DNA from: Euhalothece natronophila Z-M001
GTDB lineage: Bacteria > Cyanobacteriota > Cyanobacteriia > Cyanobacteriales > Rubidibacteraceae
Assembly (NCBI RefSeq): GCF_007904085.1
Contig: NZ_CP042326.1
Span: 3,262,960-3,326,959, forward strand
Reading direction: 5' to 3'
DNA: 64,000 nucleotides
Shown here: positions 17,859 through 26,042 of the stretch, piece by piece
Position numbering within the stretch: the first letter of the stretch is position 1
Layout of the letters: the number at the start of each line of letters is the position of its first letter
Notes under the pieces: model-generated
Databases searched by the model: none
The model's input: only the letters and a program-made list of their open reading frames with translations
What the model was told of the DNA's origin: nothing
Translations under genes and position numbers: made by a program

Positions 17859-18798
17859 GCTAGAACCCATTGGAGTAAAACGAGACTCAATTGTAACTTC
17901 TCTTGGAAGAATGGTTTATTATTGCCCAAGTGAGTATCCTTGGACAGATGAAACCACTGGCGAAAATAAACCTACCCTAGTATTTTTACATGGTTTTGGT
18001 GGCGGCTCATCCGCTTATGAATGGTCAAAAGTTTATCCCGCCTTTGCCAGTGACTATCGAGTGATTGCCCCTGACTTAGTTGGCTGGGGACGTTCTGAAC
18101 ATCCACCCCGAAATTACCAGATTGAAGATTACCTTACCATAATCAGAGAATTTTTGGAGGCAACTTGTTCTGAACCTGTCACGGTGATTGCCTCATCTTT
18201 AACTGCTGCCTTCACGATTCGTGTCGCGATCGCGCATCCAGAGTTATTTAAGTCGCTAATTTTAACCACTCCTGCCGGATTATCAGATTTTGGCGAAGAC
18301 TACAGCCGAACCTTTATCGCCAGATTAGTCAGCCTTCCCTTCCTTGATAACCTTTTATATCGTGGGGGCGTTGCAACTAGTGAGGGGATTCGTAGCTTCT
18401 TAGAAAACCGTCAATTTGCCCAGCCGAATCGGATTTACCCTGAAATTATTGAAGCCTACCTAGAGTCAGCGCAACAGGAGAACGCAGAATACGCCGCCTT
18501 ATCCTTTGTTCGGGGAGATTTATCCTTTGACTTATCCCTTTACTTACCTCAGTTAACCATCCCCACCGCAATGATTTGGGGACGAAAAACCCAGTTTACC
18601 TCCCCCGAATTAGGACAACGGCTTGCCAACCTCAATCCCACAGCCGTTCAAAATATAGTAATTTTAGAAGATGTGGGACTAACACCACAATTAGAACTAC
18701 CGGGAGTCACTATTGGCTTAATTCAACGTTTCCTGAAATCAATCGGGAAGACGAACATCCACGACACTACCTCGGAAGTTATAACTGAATCCCTCTAA
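17857..18798 (+). CDS. Alpha/beta hydrolase fold protein, catalytic His apparently absent
   Basis: The 313-residue protein has the oxyanion-loop motif LVFLHGFGGGSSAYEW, PDLVGWGRS, and a nucleophile-elbow region VIASSLTAA where the usual G-x-S-x-G glycines are replaced. Near the C-terminus, where active enzymes have a G-H motif, this protein reads EDVGLTPQLELPG with Leu in place of His. It may therefore be a non-hydrolytic member or use another residue. ATG 17857 abuts the divergent gene; ATG 17911 is an alternative. The last 60 bp overlap the convergent DUF4330 gene. Confidence 0.8.
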   Translation: MLEPIGVKRDSIVTSLGRMVYYCPSEYPWTDETTGENKPTLVFLHGFGGGSSAYEWSKVYPAFASDYRVIAPDLVGWGRSEHPPRNYQIEDYLTIIREFLEATCSEPVTVIASSLTAAFTIRVAIAHPELFKSLILTTPAGLSDFGEDYSRTFIARLVSLPFLDNLLYRGGVATSEGIRSFLENRQFAQPNRIYPEIIEAYLESAQQENAEYAALSFVRGDLSFDLSLYLPQLTIPTAMIWGRKTQFTSPELGQRLANLNPTAVQNIVILEDVGLTPQLELPGVTIGLIQRFLKSIGKTNIHDTTSEVITESL

Positions 18799-19266
18799 TT
18801 CAACAGTTGTCCCAATTTTAACGCTATTACTGCCCACAACGACGCCGTTATTAGTCACTCTTGCATCCCCAGCAAGAGTAATTAACCAATCAGTTTTATA
18901 CTCTTCTTCCAGACGGGGATCCGCCTCAGCAATTACTGAACCATCTGGCTGAGGAGCGACCACCGTTCTCGGGATACGTTCAAAGGATTTTACTTCCACT
19001 TCGCCATGGGGTTGGTTACGAATAATTAACTGTGTGCTTCCTTCCTCCTCAAGTTCTTCTTCTAGAGTTTCAGGATGACTCATTCTCAACCCCTGTACCA
19101 AAACATCCATTTCCACATTGCTGGATCCTGTCCCTTGGGCAACTGAACCGGAAGTTCCCGGAAAAAAGAAAATCCCAATAATTACCATGAGAATGACGAC
19201 GGCAGCACCCAAGTCAATAATACTAATCGTGTTAAACAGCCGTCCTTTTGAGTCAATAAATTTCAT
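18739..19266 (-). CDS. DUF4330 family membrane-anchored protein
   Basis: This 175-residue protein has the DUF4330 pattern: an N-terminal IDSKGRLFN stretch, one membrane helix (about residues 18-36) and a beta-rich domain with ITLAGDARVTNNGVVVGSNSVKIGTTVELEGFSYNF, followed by GSVVDVRL. The family is common in cyanobacteria and some Firmicutes and is of unknown function; the soluble part would face the periplasm or lumen. It overlaps the end of the convergent hydrolase gene by 60 bp and lies downstream of the gene at 19303-20064. Confidence 0.82.
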   Translation of the reverse strand: MKFIDSKGRLFNTISIIDLGAAVVILMVIIGIFFFPGTSGSVAQGTGSSNVEMDVLVQGLRMSHPETLEEELEEEGSTQLIIRNQPHGEVEVKSFERIPRTVVAPQPDGSVIAEADPRLEEEYKTDWLITLAGDARVTNNGVVVGSNSVKIGTTVELEGFSYNFRGSVVDVRLPD

Positions 19267-19302
19267 AAGCTAAAGGCGTTATTCGTCTAGCGCAAGTAAG
19301 AA

Positions 19303-20064
19303 TCACAATAAATTGTAGCGTTGTAATAACATTTCTAACACTTGTGGCAGGGTTTGTTTTAAATCCCGTTCTCCTTCAAACAGGAGTTGTTGTGGATGAG
19401 GCAAATCAAAAGGATAACGCCCTTCCCAACGTTCCATCTGCGTTAGTAAGATTTCTTCCCGCCGTTTACATTGCAGCGCATACCCTAATTCTAAACTAAC
19501 AGTGGGACTAGGAAGTAACATGGCTTTCTCATCCCCCGGAATTTGAGCCAAGGCAGTGCCATCAGCAATAAACACTAAACTTTTCTGAATTTGCCGTAAT
19601 TGCCGATTGCTAAGGCGTAAGGGATCATCTTTTGGACGGGCGGAGTATTCGATACTAAGCGGAATCCGCGCTCTACGATTAAAATCATTAATGACTTCTT
19701 CTAATGCTTCTTGCAACGCTTCATAGGCAAGGCCATATTCCTTCTGATAAGAGAAATAAATAATGGGGTCTAACCAAGCATTAATATCCTGTTTAATGAA
19801 ATAAATCTCTTGGGAAATGAGATCAATGTTGGCAATGTAATAGCCACCACTTCCTTCCACATAAAATTCCACTGTCTCTCCCTCTAGATAGCGTTGAAAC
19901 CATTGCGCCTGTTCCACACTCTCTTTTTCATCTAAAAAATCGGCTCTTAACCCTGACTTTAATAAGCTATTTTTACTCAGGCGTAGATCGTGAGGACGTT
20001 TCAATACCTCCCGAATTGGCTCGTATTCTTCTAAATACCATGCTCTAACTGCAATAATCGCCAT
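19303..20064 (-). CDS. Conserved cyanobacterial protein with TIR/deoxyribosyltransferase-like motif
   Basis: I recognise the N-terminus (MAIIAVRAWYLEEYEPI) as that of an uncharacterised cyanobacterial family. The C-terminal half has, in order, SLVFIADGTAL (residues 162-172), PSPTVSLELGYALQ (185-198) and YPFDLPHPQQLLF (217-229). This order resembles the I-A-D-x-T, N-V-x-x-E-L-G-Y-A and P-F-D-L blocks of TIR-like NAD-binding and nucleoside 2-deoxyribosyltransferase-type folds, with Glu192 as the candidate catalytic residue. This is pattern reading, not a domain search. It starts with ATG at 20064, divergent from petR, and is probably co-transcribed with the DUF4330 gene. Confidence 0.7.
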   Translation of the reverse strand: MAIIAVRAWYLEEYEPIREVLKRPHDLRLSKNSLLKSGLRADFLDEKESVEQAQWFQRYLEGETVEFYVEGSGGYYIANIDLISQEIYFIKQDINAWLDPIIYFSYQKEYGLAYEALQEALEEVINDFNRRARIPLSIEYSARPKDDPLRLSNRQLRQIQKSLVFIADGTALAQIPGDEKAMLLPSPTVSLELGYALQCKRREEILLTQMERWEGRYPFDLPHPQQLLFEGERDLKQTLPQVLEMLLQRYNLL

Positions 20065-20154
20065 ACAATTGCCCCAATTACGACACGGATTAAGTATAAT
20101 AGCAGTTTACCTATGATACGATCGCGCTAGTTATTTCCTAAGCAACCGCCCATT

Positions 20155-20571
20155 ATGACTCCTCTACCCAATGAACGCCCGAAAAAACTCACTTTGGGGC
20201 CCTTAGAAGAAGAAATATTAGAAATCGTTTGGGAATTAGGCTCTGCAAGCGTTAAAGCCATTCATGAAAGGATTTTAAGGGATCCTGACCGAGAACTCGC
20301 CTATACCTCTGTAACAAAAGTTTTACAACGCTTGACAAAGAAGGGGTGGTTAACCTGTGATAAAAGCAATCGGGTTTACTATTGGCAACCCACTCTCTCG
20401 AAAGAAGAAGCAAAAGCCCTCAGAGCTTATGAACAATTAAATCAGTTTTTAGCGGTTAGTGACCCTGATTTAGTGGCTTCCTTTGCCGATAGCTTAGATG
20501 TTACTAGCCTAGAACAGCTTGACGCGATCGCGCAACGGTTAAAAACCCTACGCCAAGAGGAGGAATCATAA
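20155..20571 (+). CDS. petR: PetR-type BlaI/MecI family repressor
   Basis: The 138-residue protein is a winged-helix BlaI/MecI/CopY regulator: LGPLEEEILEIVWELGSASVKAI, TSVTKVLQRLTKKGWL as the recognition helix, and VYYWQP for the wing. A helical dimerisation tail follows. In Synechocystis the homologous pair PetR (slr0240) and PetP (slr0241) senses copper and switches between plastocyanin and cytochrome c6; PetP degrades PetR when copper is present. The gene order here (repressor, then membrane protease, TAATG overlap) matches that pair. petE and petJ are not in the window, so the regulon is inferred. Confidence 0.83.
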   Translation: MTPLPNERPKKLTLGPLEEEILEIVWELGSASVKAIHERILRDPDRELAYTSVTKVLQRLTKKGWLTCDKSNRVYYWQPTLSKEEAKALRAYEQLNQFLAVSDPDLVASFADSLDVTSLEQLDAIAQRLKTLRQEEES

Positions 20572-21416
20572 TGCACACAGTCATGATTTTAATGGCTCTG
20601 AGTAGTGCTTTACTCATCCGTTGGCTTTGGCAACCTCAACCCACTAGCTATCCCCAACGCTGGCAAAAGAGTCTCTTTTATTTTCTTTTTCCCCCACTGT
20701 TACTTTTAATGACAGCTATGGCAGTTTTAGGAATGGGCATCCAAGGGCAAATGTTTGGCATGGAAACAGGCTGGATTAGTTATGGGCTAAGTGCGTTATT
20801 CCTACTGATTGCCAGTGTTACCCTTCTTTGGCAATTTTATCAGCAAGCGCGATCGCGCCTCAAACTCCAATCTTACCCCGTCACCACCCTTTCAGGAACA
20901 ACCGCCAAACTTCTCCCCATCTCACTTCCCTACAGCGCCCAAGTCGGGGGATGGCATTCTCAACTTGTCATCAGTGAAGGCTTATTAACCGCCCTTGATG
21001 ACGATCATCTGCAAGCAGTCATCGCCCATGAAAAAGCCCATTATTACTACCGAGACACCTTTTGGTTTTTATGGTTAGGTTGGGTTTATCGAAGCACGGC
21101 TTGGCTTCCTAATAGTCGTCTCTTATGGGAAGAATTGCTGTCACTGCGAGAACTTCGTGCCGACTGGAAAGCCACAGAAACCGTTGATCCTCTGTTATTG
21201 GCTGAATCATTAATTACCGTCGCCCAATTTAGCCTGAGTAATCCGAAAGTAGATCATGCTGCCTTAAGTTGTACTGCCACCCAAAGCCGTCTTGAAGAAA
21301 GGATTGAAGCCTTAATCAATCAAGAAGACGTTTTCACCCCTCCCTTGTTTCCTTTGGGGAGTTCACTTCTGTGGAGTTTAACCCCCTTAGCCACCATGCC
21401 TTGGCATCAATGTTAA
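20571..21416 (+). CDS. petP: PetP-type M56 (BlaR1-like) membrane metalloprotease
   Basis: The start ATG shares one base with the petR stop, so translation is coupled. The 281-residue protein has hydrophobic helices near residues 4-20, 36-57 and 70-90, then a zinc protease domain with HEKAH (153-157) as HExxH and ELRAD near 194-198 supplying the third ligand. A further helix lies around 165-178. It lacks the penicillin-sensor domain of BlaR1, as cyanobacterial members do. By analogy with Synechocystis slr0241 it should degrade the PetR repressor in response to copper. A ctcctc/gaggag hairpin at 21481-21494 may end the operon. Confidence 0.83.
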   Translation: MHTVMILMALSSALLIRWLWQPQPTSYPQRWQKSLFYFLFPPLLLLMTAMAVLGMGIQGQMFGMETGWISYGLSALFLLIASVTLLWQFYQQARSRLKLQSYPVTTLSGTTAKLLPISLPYSAQVGGWHSQLVISEGLLTALDDDHLQAVIAHEKAHYYYRDTFWFLWLGWVYRSTAWLPNSRLLWEELLSLRELRADWKATETVDPLLLAESLITVAQFSLSNPKVDHAALSCTATQSRLEERIEALINQEDVFTPPLFPLGSSLLWSLTPLATMPWHQC

Positions 21417-21480
21417 GACTTGCTATCGCTAACGAAATTTGTTCTAATAGTGTTTAGACATAAGGGAAGCCCAAAATATT

Positions 21481-21494
21481 CTCCTCAAGAGGAG
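21481..21494 (+). terminator. Possible terminator after petRP
   Basis: A perfect 6-bp hairpin (ctcctc-aa-gaggag) lies 64 bp past the petP stop and is followed within a few bases by aattttttcattttttt, a T-rich tract. The rest of the 257-bp gap (21417-21673) holds a short open frame that I regard as chance and no other recognised signal. Confidence 0.5.
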
Positions 21495-21673
21495 ATAAAA
21501 AATTTTTTCATTTTTTTGAGGGTTTCAGGTCGGGGGTTAATTCCTAATTCGGGCGACCAAACATCTAGCTTGCGCAATTTTAAAAGCAACCTCAACCACC
21601 CAGTCCATAGAATTTGCCACAAGGACGCTTAATCAGGTATGGTTGCGATGTTTAGTAATTAAGTGGGATAACT

Positions 21674-22429
21674 ATGAGTCAAGAATCTGGTGTTAAAACC
21701 GACGAAAAGAAACAGCATTTTGATGATATCTACATGGAATCCACACCGGTTCCATTTAAAGAGCGTATTATTGATGCTTTAGACTATATTTCCGACAATA
21801 ACAACCGCCAAACCTTTGATCGCCTAATCCTTCCTTGGTGTGAAAAGCAACAGGGGAAACCCATTCCTTATGTTGACTTATGTTGCTGTTTTGGGAATAC
21901 CACCCTCGCGATCGCGCATAATATGACCGTAGAGGAAATTCGGGAAAACTGGAAAGATGCCGCAACCGCAAATACCCCTCTCAAACCGCGTCGGCTAAAC
22001 CTACAAACCACTGGCATTGATATTTCCCAAAATGCTCTAGACTACACCAAAAAAGCAGGAATTTTCGATCAAACCATCCAGGCCGACTTAAATCAGCCCC
22101 CTGCTGATAAAAAAGAACAAGTCTTAAAAACTATGACAGATGCAGACATTCTCGTTTCTACTGCATCCCTAGTATATCTTGAAGAAAGCGCCATTAAAGA
22201 ACTCATTGCCGCCTTTGCCAACTCCCCTCGGGAAGGCTACTGTCTGGTTAACTTCCTCAACCCATTTGGCTTAGAAAAAGCGGATGCCACCAAACGCATC
22301 TTACTCGAACATCTTAGCTTTGTGGGCAGTACCGCCACCCGTCACCGTCGGATGTCTGCCCTTGAACAAGAAAACTATCCCGGTGAGGAATGGTCACTCC
22401 TCGAAATTTGGGTTTTAAAGCGTAATTAA
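21674..22429 (+). CDS. Class I SAM-dependent methyltransferase
   Basis: The 251-residue protein has a Rossmann methyltransferase core: VDLCCCFGNTTLAIA stands for motif I, TTGIDISQNALDYTKKAG for motif II, QADLNQP for the adenine-contact Asp, and TDADILVSTASLVYL for motif IV. An unusual CCC triplet replaces the normal glycine-rich G-x-G-x-G. The C-terminal part (NFLNPFGLEKADATKRILL, HRRMSALEQENYPGEEW) is not one I recognise, so the acceptor substrate is unknown. ATG 21674. The gene stands alone between petRP and a repeat-containing gap. Confidence 0.75.
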   Translation: MSQESGVKTDEKKQHFDDIYMESTPVPFKERIIDALDYISDNNNRQTFDRLILPWCEKQQGKPIPYVDLCCCFGNTTLAIAHNMTVEEIRENWKDAATANTPLKPRRLNLQTTGIDISQNALDYTKKAGIFDQTIQADLNQPPADKKEQVLKTMTDADILVSTASLVYLEESAIKELIAAFANSPREGYCLVNFLNPFGLEKADATKRILLEHLSFVGSTATRHRRMSALEQENYPGEEWSLLEIWVLKRN

Positions 22430-22820
22430 TACCATTTCTAAAAAGTCAAGTGACACTCAATCAGCCTTCGCCCCCCTTTATTAAGAAGGGGGGTTGGGGG
22501 GATAACTCGTTAACAATACAGACCAAATACAATTTAAATAGGCTTTGCTAGTAAAAATAATCTATAATAATGACTCAATCGAATCCCCTAAAGAAATGGC
22601 TTAATCTAAGTTGGGATCGACCGGAACGATCATATAATCCTAATGTTAGAGACTTTTTAGCTGTACTCGATCAAATCGACAATGCAGTTTATAAGATGTT
22701 TGGCTTAAGTGATGAGGATAAATCAACGATCACAGACCTAATCTGAAACTACTTTCAATGATCCTTAGAGAAAGTTCGCCATTACAATAGAAATATGCCG
22801 AATTTTTCTAATAAGTAACC
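22430..22820. other. Gap with G/C-tract repeat and a small ORF
   Basis: The first part carries an inverted repeat of six C (22471-22476) and six G (22488-22493) followed by ttgggggga, a short repeat type also seen in reduced form at about 7753-7769. It could act as a terminator for the methyltransferase gene. The second part contains a 58-codon reading frame listed separately. Upstream of the peroxiredoxin-like gene the sequence is A/T-rich. Confidence 0.45.
22570..22746 (+). CDS. Small hypothetical protein or gene fragment, 58 aa
   Basis: An ATG at 22570 opens a 58-residue frame ending in TGA at 22746. The composition is protein-like (WLNLSWDRPERSYNPNVRDF, then LDQIDNAVYKMFGLSDEDK). The second part resembles the common I-D-x-x-V-Y-x-L-Y-G-L-x-x-E-E end motif of type IIG restriction-methylation enzymes, so it may be the tail of a lost gene or a small free-standing protein. 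There is no clear ribosome-binding site. Confidence 0.4.
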   Translation: MTQSNPLKKWLNLSWDRPERSYNPNVRDFLAVLDQIDNAVYKMFGLSDEDKSTITDLI

Positions 22821-23354
22821 ATGTTAACCTCCACTGATTTTAGCGGTTTATTCAATAAGCGTTTTTTAAACAACTTCTTTCCGATTCCAGCCAGTAGTCC
22901 CCTGATTGTAGGCTTAAAAACCCCTAATTTTGAGCTACCTGATGTTGCCAACGATCAGCAAATTAAATTAAACGACTATCGCGAACAAAAACCTGTCATT
23001 TTAGCTTTTACTCGCATTTTTACTGAAAAACAATATTGTCCCCTTTGTTATCCTCATATTGTGGAATTAAACAAACGCTACGAAGAATTTACGGAAAAAG
23101 GCATCGAATTATTAATGATAACTAGCACCGATGTCAGTCAAAGTAAACAAGTAGTGAGCGATTTAAGTCTTAAATTTCCCCTCCTGAGTAACCCCACTTG
23201 TAGCGTGTTTAAAAAATATGGTGTTGGTCAGGCTTTAGGTGCGCCCCTACCTGCTCAATTTGTGTTAGATCAAGAAGGGATTTTACGTTACAAACATCTC
23301 TTTTCTTTTCTCTCCCCTAATGCGAGTATAGAAGAATTATTATCAAGATTTTAA
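22821..23354 (+). CDS. Peroxiredoxin-like (AhpC/TSA) redoxin
   Basis: The 177-residue protein has a thioredoxin fold: LKTPNFELPDVANDQQIKL, then VILAFTRIFTEKQYCPLCYPH with a C73-P-L-C76 pair, then a VSDLSLKFPLLSNPT helix-strand and FVLDQEGILRYKHLF. The Cys pair and surroundings match the AhpC/TSA-like group rather than classical 2-Cys peroxiredoxins (no T-x-x-C catalytic motif). It probably reduces peroxides or disulfides, but the donor is unknown. It starts with ATG at 22821. Confidence 0.8.
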   Translation: MLTSTDFSGLFNKRFLNNFFPIPASSPLIVGLKTPNFELPDVANDQQIKLNDYREQKPVILAFTRIFTEKQYCPLCYPHIVELNKRYEEFTEKGIELLMITSTDVSQSKQVVSDLSLKFPLLSNPTCSVFKKYGVGQALGAPLPAQFVLDQEGILRYKHLFSFLSPNASIEELLSRF

Positions 23355-23454
23355 GAATTAATCTACCACTAAAAAATTCCTATGGCTGTATGCCATTGTG
23401 CCGAAAACCCGATCTAAATCCAAACTATCTCTAATTTGAAATGAGTTTCAGTCT

Positions 23455-24318
23455 ATGGCTTCCGCCTTATTACTAATTAATCTTCATTCTCGTCAAGGAA
23501 AGCAAAATTTTCACCGCATACAGTCTTATTTAGAAGAATTAGGAATTCAATTACTAACCAAAAGCAGTGAACATCCGCAACAGATTCCACAATTAATTCA
23601 TCATCACCATAAAGAAGTTGATTTTGTGATTATTGGCGGTGGCGACGGAACATTCAATAGCGCGATCACGCCTCTTTTAGAAACTCAGCTTCCCTTAGGA
23701 ATTATTCCCCTTGGCACTGCCAATGATTTAGCACGCACTTTAGACATTCCCTTTAACTTACAAAAAGCCTGTGAAATTATTGCTCAGGGAAAAAAACAAA
23801 TGATTGATGTGGGCAAAGTCAACGATCAATACTTTTTTAATGTTGCTAGCATTGGTTTAAGTGTCGCCATTACCAACCAACTAACAAAAAACGTTAAACG
23901 TCGCTGGGGAGTCCTTGCTTATGCAGTCACTGCTTGCAAAGTTCTCTTAAGATCACGTCCTTTTTCTGCAAAAATTCATCATCAAGGAAAAGTTATTAAA
24001 GTAAAAACTGTACAAATTGCTATTGGTAACGGTCGCTTTTATGGCGGTGGAATGACAATTACCCACGATGCAGAAATTCATGATCAACGATTAGATTTAT
24101 ACAGTTTAGAAACTAAACATTGGTGGGAAATCATTAATTTACTCCCTAGTTTTTGGCTAGGACGTTATCCTCAAAATAAAGTTCGCCTCTTAGAAGGAAA
24201 AGAATTTTTAATTGAAACCAGAAAGCCTCATTCTATTAACACTGATGGTGAAATTATTACCAAAACTCCTGCTAAATTTGAAGTGATCACTCAGGGATTA
24301 AATGTATTTACGCCTTAA
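23455..24318 (+). CDS. Diacylglycerol/lipid kinase (YegS/DgkB-like)
   Basis: The 287-residue protein has the DAGK catalytic signature: NLHSRQGK near the N-terminus, IGGGDGTFNSAI (about 60-71) for the nucleotide loop and LGIIPLGTANDLAR (81-94). A beta-sandwich C-terminal domain with IGNGRFYGGGMTITHDAEIHDQRLDLY follows. Members phosphorylate diacylglycerol or related lipids. ATG at 23455. It is convergent with gltX across a strongly structured spacer at 24440-24517. Confidence 0.88.
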   Translation: MASALLLINLHSRQGKQNFHRIQSYLEELGIQLLTKSSEHPQQIPQLIHHHHKEVDFVIIGGGDGTFNSAITPLLETQLPLGIIPLGTANDLARTLDIPFNLQKACEIIAQGKKQMIDVGKVNDQYFFNVASIGLSVAITNQLTKNVKRRWGVLAYAVTACKVLLRSRPFSAKIHHQGKVIKVKTVQIAIGNGRFYGGGMTITHDAEIHDQRLDLYSLETKHWWEIINLLPSFWLGRYPQNKVRLLEGKEFLIETRKPHSINTDGEIITKTPAKFEVITQGLNVFTP

Positions 24319-24439
24319 GTCCTTTTGATACAAAAATATCTGTACAAGCTATTATATCGAATGAGTAACGCTAGAGGAGAAGAAACTGCCGAAAGTGATC
24401 TAGAACTAGATTGATAGATATGGAGAATGAAACTAGTGC

Positions 24440-24517
24440 AGGGAGGATTTCCTGAAATCTTGAAGCAATTCCATCCTCAAGTTAATTTCGATGAGGATGC
24501 CAATTGAGATCCTCCCT
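24440..24517. other. Strongly base-paired spacer between convergent genes
   Basis: An outer 9-bp stem agggaggat/atcctccct (24440-24448 and 24509-24517) encloses an inner stem of caatt-catcctc pairing with gaggatg-aattg, separated only by a small internal loop and closed by a loop of about 14 nt. It sits between the stops of the lipid kinase (+) and gltX (-). It could be a two-way terminator, a folded RNA or a short palindromic repeat; the sequence alone does not decide. Confidence 0.5.
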
Positions 24518-24546
24518 CCCACAATTCATAAACACAGTGATGATCA

Positions 24547-25995
24547 CTAAGAGGAATAATTTAGGGCTTGTTCTAACCGACGCTGATCAACGCCTTTTTG
24601 ATTTAATAATAGCCATGATTGCATTAAGTCATGTCCTTTTACTTCTCCTGTTAAGGCAGCGCGTAAAGATCGCATCACTAAACCTTTTTTCACCCCTTGT
24701 TCCTTGGTGACAGTTTTAATTAACGCTTTTGCTTTGTCTTCGCTGAGTTGAGGATCTTGCTTCAACGCCTCAGCAATAGCTTGAATAACAGGCTTAACGC
24801 CCTCTTGCTGTAGTTGCGATCGCGCTTCTTCGTTAAATTCTACAGTATCTTGGAAGAAGACTTGGGTTTGTTCTACCGCTTCGGTGAGACGAGTTAAACT
24901 AGGAGCAATGAGCGCAGTAACTTGTTCTAACCAAGCACGATTATTTTCTAAGTCAACCTTATAGCCAGCACCCTCCCAGAAAGGAACAAGCATTTCTAAG
25001 AGTCGTGTTGTTTCCATATTATGGATATACTGGCTATTAATCCAATCCAGTTTTGACCAGTCAAATTTCGCAGCGGATTTACTAACCCGATCTAAGCTAA
25101 AGGTTTTTGCGGCTTCATCTAGGGTAAATAACTCTTGTGTGGAGTCAGGAGGAGTCCAACCCAGTAGCGTCATATAATTTGCCATCGCTTCGGGAACAAA
25201 GCCCATTTTATAAAAATCAGAAATGGCAGTAACATTATCCCGTTTGGAGAGTTTTTGTCCTTGTTCATTTAAGATTAAAGGAGTATGGGCAAACTCAGGA
25301 ATTGTTCCCCCGAGGGCTTCGTAAAGGAGAATTTGTTTAGCCGTATTAGCAATATGATCTTCACCGCGAATCACATGGCTAATATCCATGTCCATATCAT
25401 CAACGACTACCGCAAGGTTATATAGGGGTTGTCCTAAGTCTTCACGACTACTTGCCCGTGCGATGACCATATCCCCGCCAAGGTCGCTTCCTTTCCAGGT
25501 TAGCATTCCCCGAATGTGATCTTTCCAGAAGATTTCGCGATTATCGTCAATTTTAAAGCGAATCACTGGCTTTCTTCCTTCTGCTTCAAACGCTTTTTCT
25601 TGTTCTGGGGTGAGATTACGGTGGCGGTTGTCGTAGCGGGGAGCTTGATTACGGGCTTTTTGTGATTCTCGGAGTTGATTTAATTCTTCTTCTGTGGTAT
25701 AGCAACGGTAAGCATAGCCTTTGTCGAGGAGAGTTTGGACGGCTTGCTTGTAGAGGTGCATCCGTTCCGTTTGAAAATAGGGGCCTTCATCCCAGTTTAG
25801 TCCGAGCCAACTGAGTCCATCTTTGATATTCTGGGTATATTCAGGGCGCGATCGCGCTTGGTCAGTATCTTCCACTCGGATAATAAAAGTTCCATTATGA
25901 TGGCGAGCAAAAAGCCAATTAAACACCGCAGTACGAGCGGTTCCAATATGTAAATTTCCCGTGGGACTCGGTGCAATTCGCACTCTGACTGTCAC
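24547..25995 (-). CDS. gltX: Glutamyl-tRNA synthetase
   Basis: The 482-residue protein begins [20 protein letters not shown] with the class I HIGH motif and carries [10 protein letters not shown] as the KMSKS motif. [12 protein letters not shown] and the C-terminal anticodon-binding helical domain are also present. It charges tRNA-Glu and, in cyanobacteria, tRNA-Gln with glutamate, which GatCAB then converts; gatA lies at 54244 in this window. The start is GTG at 25995, with GAGG upstream in accagged position relative to family N-termini. It is convergent with the lipid kinase gene. Confidence 0.96.
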   Translation of the reverse strand: MTVRVRIAPSPTGNLHIGTARTAVFNWLFARHHNGTFIIRVEDTDQARSRPEYTQNIKDGLSWLGLNWDEGPYFQTERMHLYKQAVQTLLDKGYAYRCYTTEEELNQLRESQKARNQAPRYDNRHRNLTPEQEKAFEAEGRKPVIRFKIDDNREIFWKDHIRGMLTWKGSDLGGDMVIARASSREDLGQPLYNLAVVVDDMDMDISHVIRGEDHIANTAKQILLYEALGGTIPEFAHTPLILNEQGQKLSKRDNVTAISDFYKMGFVPEAMANYMTLLGWTPPDSTQELFTLDEAAKTFSLDRVSKSAAKFDWSKLDWINSQYIHNMETTRLLEMLVPFWEGAGYKVDLENNRAWLEQVTALIAPSLTRLTEAVEQTQVFFQDTVEFNEEARSQLQQEGVKPVIQAIAEALKQDPQLSEDKAKALIKTVTKEQGVKKGLVMRSLRAALTGEVKGHDLMQSWLLLNQKGVDQRRLEQALNYSS

Positions 25996-26042
25996 AGTGT
26001 TTTCCTCGTTCTTGAATCCGTTTCTATTTAATTCTCATCTTA

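Noticed and set aside
21420..21632. A 70-codon plus-strand open frame after petP
   Set aside because: It overlaps a hairpin and T-rich tract, has no ribosome-binding site and reads like translated terminator and intergenic DNA.
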